A stretch of DNA of 22,237 bases, taken from positions 1-22,237 of the forward strand of contig JBILMZ010000024.1 in the NCBI GenBank assembly GCA_044375275.1. Reading direction: 5' to 3'. Source of the DNA: SZUA-430 sp044375275. GTDB taxonomy: Bacteria; Pseudomonadota; Alphaproteobacteria; Micropepsales; Micropepsaceae. The position numbers and the translations under genes are program-made. The number at the start of each line of letters is the position of its first letter. Within the stretch, counting starts at the first letter, position 1. This document shows, in pieces, positions 21,318 through 22,237 of the stretch. The notes under the pieces are model-generated. The model did not search any database and had not been told where the DNA came from. It saw only the letters and a list, made by a program, of their open reading frames with translations.

Positions 21318-21797
21318 TCAGTTTGCAGGTTTCTTGATTGTCGCGGCGTCTGCTGCGCCGGCGTCAGGGTCATTCATTGCCGCAAGAAAGAGTGACTTAG
21401 AAAGGGGTTCGAAAAACCGCTGCTGATAAAAAGCTGGATCGTCAACCTGATGGGTGGGGCCATTGGGTGTTCGAATGCTGGCGTTGGCACGAACGATGGT
21501 CTGGTTCTTTCCGCGAGGAAAAACAGAAACTGAAATCTCCAACGCTGCCAGCTTTCTCGCAGAAACTGAGCCTGCGGAAGCTTCTACCTTTTCGATGCTA
21601 TAACCAAGATCTTGAAGGGTCGCAATCGCGCCACGAAGAACCTTCGATCGGTCGGATGTGTCAAACAATCGACTTTGCATCGCTCGAACTTCAAGGGTGG
21701 GCTTGGTGCTTTGTAATACCTGCTGTTGACTTGTTGATTGGCAGGCGGAAAGTCCCAAAAGAAAAAGCAAGCATAGCGCTCTCAATATGGTGGTCAT
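21318..21797 (-). CDS. Paralogous lipoprotein, short subtype B (copy B1)
   Basis: A 159-residue lipoprotein of unknown function with lipobox LSAC (Cys19) and Gln at +2 (outer membrane predicted). It matches B2 in order and position: VRAMQSRLFDT (37-47), LQDLGYSIEKV (61-71), GSVSARKL (76-83), VRANASI (102-108) and DDPAFYQQRFFEPLSKSLFL (119-138). It has one extra Arg in the YQQ(R)FF motif and a 21-residue C-terminal tail (139-159, Ala/Asp-rich, ending KKPAN) absent from B2. Its ATG overlaps the A1 stop by ATGA, the same junction as A2-B2. GGAGAAG inside the end of A1 supplies its ribosome binding site. The BamE-like gene follows after 27 bases. Confidence 0.86.
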   Translation of the reverse strand: MTTILRALCLLFLLGLSACQSTSQQQVLQSTKPTLEVRAMQSRLFDTSDRSKVLRGAIATLQDLGYSIEKVEASAGSVSARKLAALEISVSVFPRGKNQTIVRANASIRTPNGPTHQVDDPAFYQQRFFEPLSKSLFLAAMNDPDAGAADAATIKKPAN

Positions 21798-22237
21798 TTT
21801 GACTTCTCCAGAAAGAGGCTTTGTTCGAGCTTCTGAAAGAACTCTTGGTATATTTTGGGTTCCAGGATGATCTCTGAGCGGTAGTTATTCTGGTTGTTTC
21901 TTATTGTTCTGTCGAAGCTAACTCGAACGTCCGACTGTTTCGCGGACGAGGAAGGCGTCTCTACGAAGGTGACGTTGATCTTCTGATCAGTATCCCAGAC
22001 GGGTTCCACGTAAACTCCCGCTACTGCACCAAGCAATGTAAGGGCAACGGCACCTGCTACTTGCCCAGTTTCCTCCGCATCTCGCGATTTGGTTGCTGAA
22101 ATGACGCCGACGTCTGATGCAGATTCCTGAATGGTGAAGCCCAAGTCTTGCATCGTCTGAGTGGCGGCATGAAGCAGCGCGGTCTTGATCGGACCACTCA
22201 ACTGCCGGGTCTGCATGCTTCTGAGTTCAAGCGTATT
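21794..22237 (-). CDS. Paralogous lipoprotein-type protein, long subtype A (copy A1), partial
   Basis: The frame is open to the right edge of the window, so the N-terminus and any lipobox are missing; 147 residues are visible. An internal Met at 22216 is not the start, because conserved sequence (TLELRSMQTRQLSG) runs through it. Landmarks match A2: MQDLGFTIQES (29-39), DVGVISATKSRDAEETGQVA (42-61), a glycine-containing hydrophobic patch (LTLLGAVAGVYV, 66-77), EPVWDTDQKINVTF (78-91) and EPKIYQEFFQKLEQSLFLE (126-144). Its stop overlaps the B1 start by ATGA. More members of the operon may lie beyond the edge. Function unknown. Confidence 0.85.
   Translation of the reverse strand, partial: NTLELRSMQTRQLSGPIKTALLHAATQTMQDLGFTIQESASDVGVISATKSRDAEETGQVAGAVALTLLGAVAGVYVEPVWDTDQKINVTFVETPSSSAKQSDVRVSFDRTIRNNQNNYRSEIILEPKIYQEFFQKLEQSLFLEKSK

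Overview
The window is high-GC bacterial chromosome, densely coded on both strands. The gene families suggest an alphaproteobacterium: a PotABCD-type polyamine uptake operon, class III CoA-transferase, SIMPL protein, carotenoid oxygenase, amidase, and lipoproteins with glycine zippers or a BamE-like fold. The order (Rhodospirillales- or Hyphomicrobiales-like) is only a guess. I see no rRNA, tRNA, CRISPR array, transposase or phage gene.

Layout. (1) Bases 1-5734 hold stand-alone metabolic genes: a truncated S41-type protease (-), divergent from a CaiB/BaiF CoA-transferase (+); a SIMPL-domain protein (-), divergent from a carotenoid oxygenase (+) with two palindromic operator candidates between them; and a nitronate monooxygenase (+). 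(2) Bases 5735-6133 are a 399-base gene-free stretch between convergent genes. It holds two consecutive, related long palindromes of 141 and 138 bp plus a separate hairpin. (3) Bases 6134-11278 are a four-gene minus-strand ABC importer operon of the spermidine/putrescine type, in the order ATPase, binding protein, permease, permease. The ATPase has an unusual N-terminal extension of about 240 residues, one permease a loop insertion of about 140 residues, and the binding protein an apparent uncleaved membrane anchor. (4) Divergent from the operon, 11544-14010 encodes an omega-amino acid:pyruvate aminotransferase and alanine dehydrogenase. Together (3) and (4) read as a module that imports polyamines or related amines, transaminates omega-amines onto pyruvate, and recycles the alanine to pyruvate and ammonia. 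(5) Bases 14096-15169 encode a class A beta-lactamase-fold protein whose catalytic motifs are nearly all substituted. It is followed on the minus strand by a Crp/Fnr regulator and an SDR oxidoreductase. (6) Bases 17023-19862 hold an OmpA-type glycine-zipper lipoprotein with a strong terminator, a 24-bp inverted repeat, a small secreted protein and an amidase. (7) Bases 19900-22237 hold five small minus-strand lipoprotein-type genes in visibly lower-GC DNA.

The most interesting region is (7). Four of its five genes are paralogues of two subtypes, long (A) and short (B). They are arranged A1-B1, BamE-like, A2-B2, and both A-B junctions use the same ATGA stop/start overlap. This is a duplicated, translationally coupled lipoprotein pair around a BamE-like lipoprotein, probably an envelope complex of unknown function. 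A1 runs off the right edge, so the operon is not complete here. The next strongest signals are the apparently dead beta-lactamase fold, the paired palindromic elements and the extended transport ATPase.
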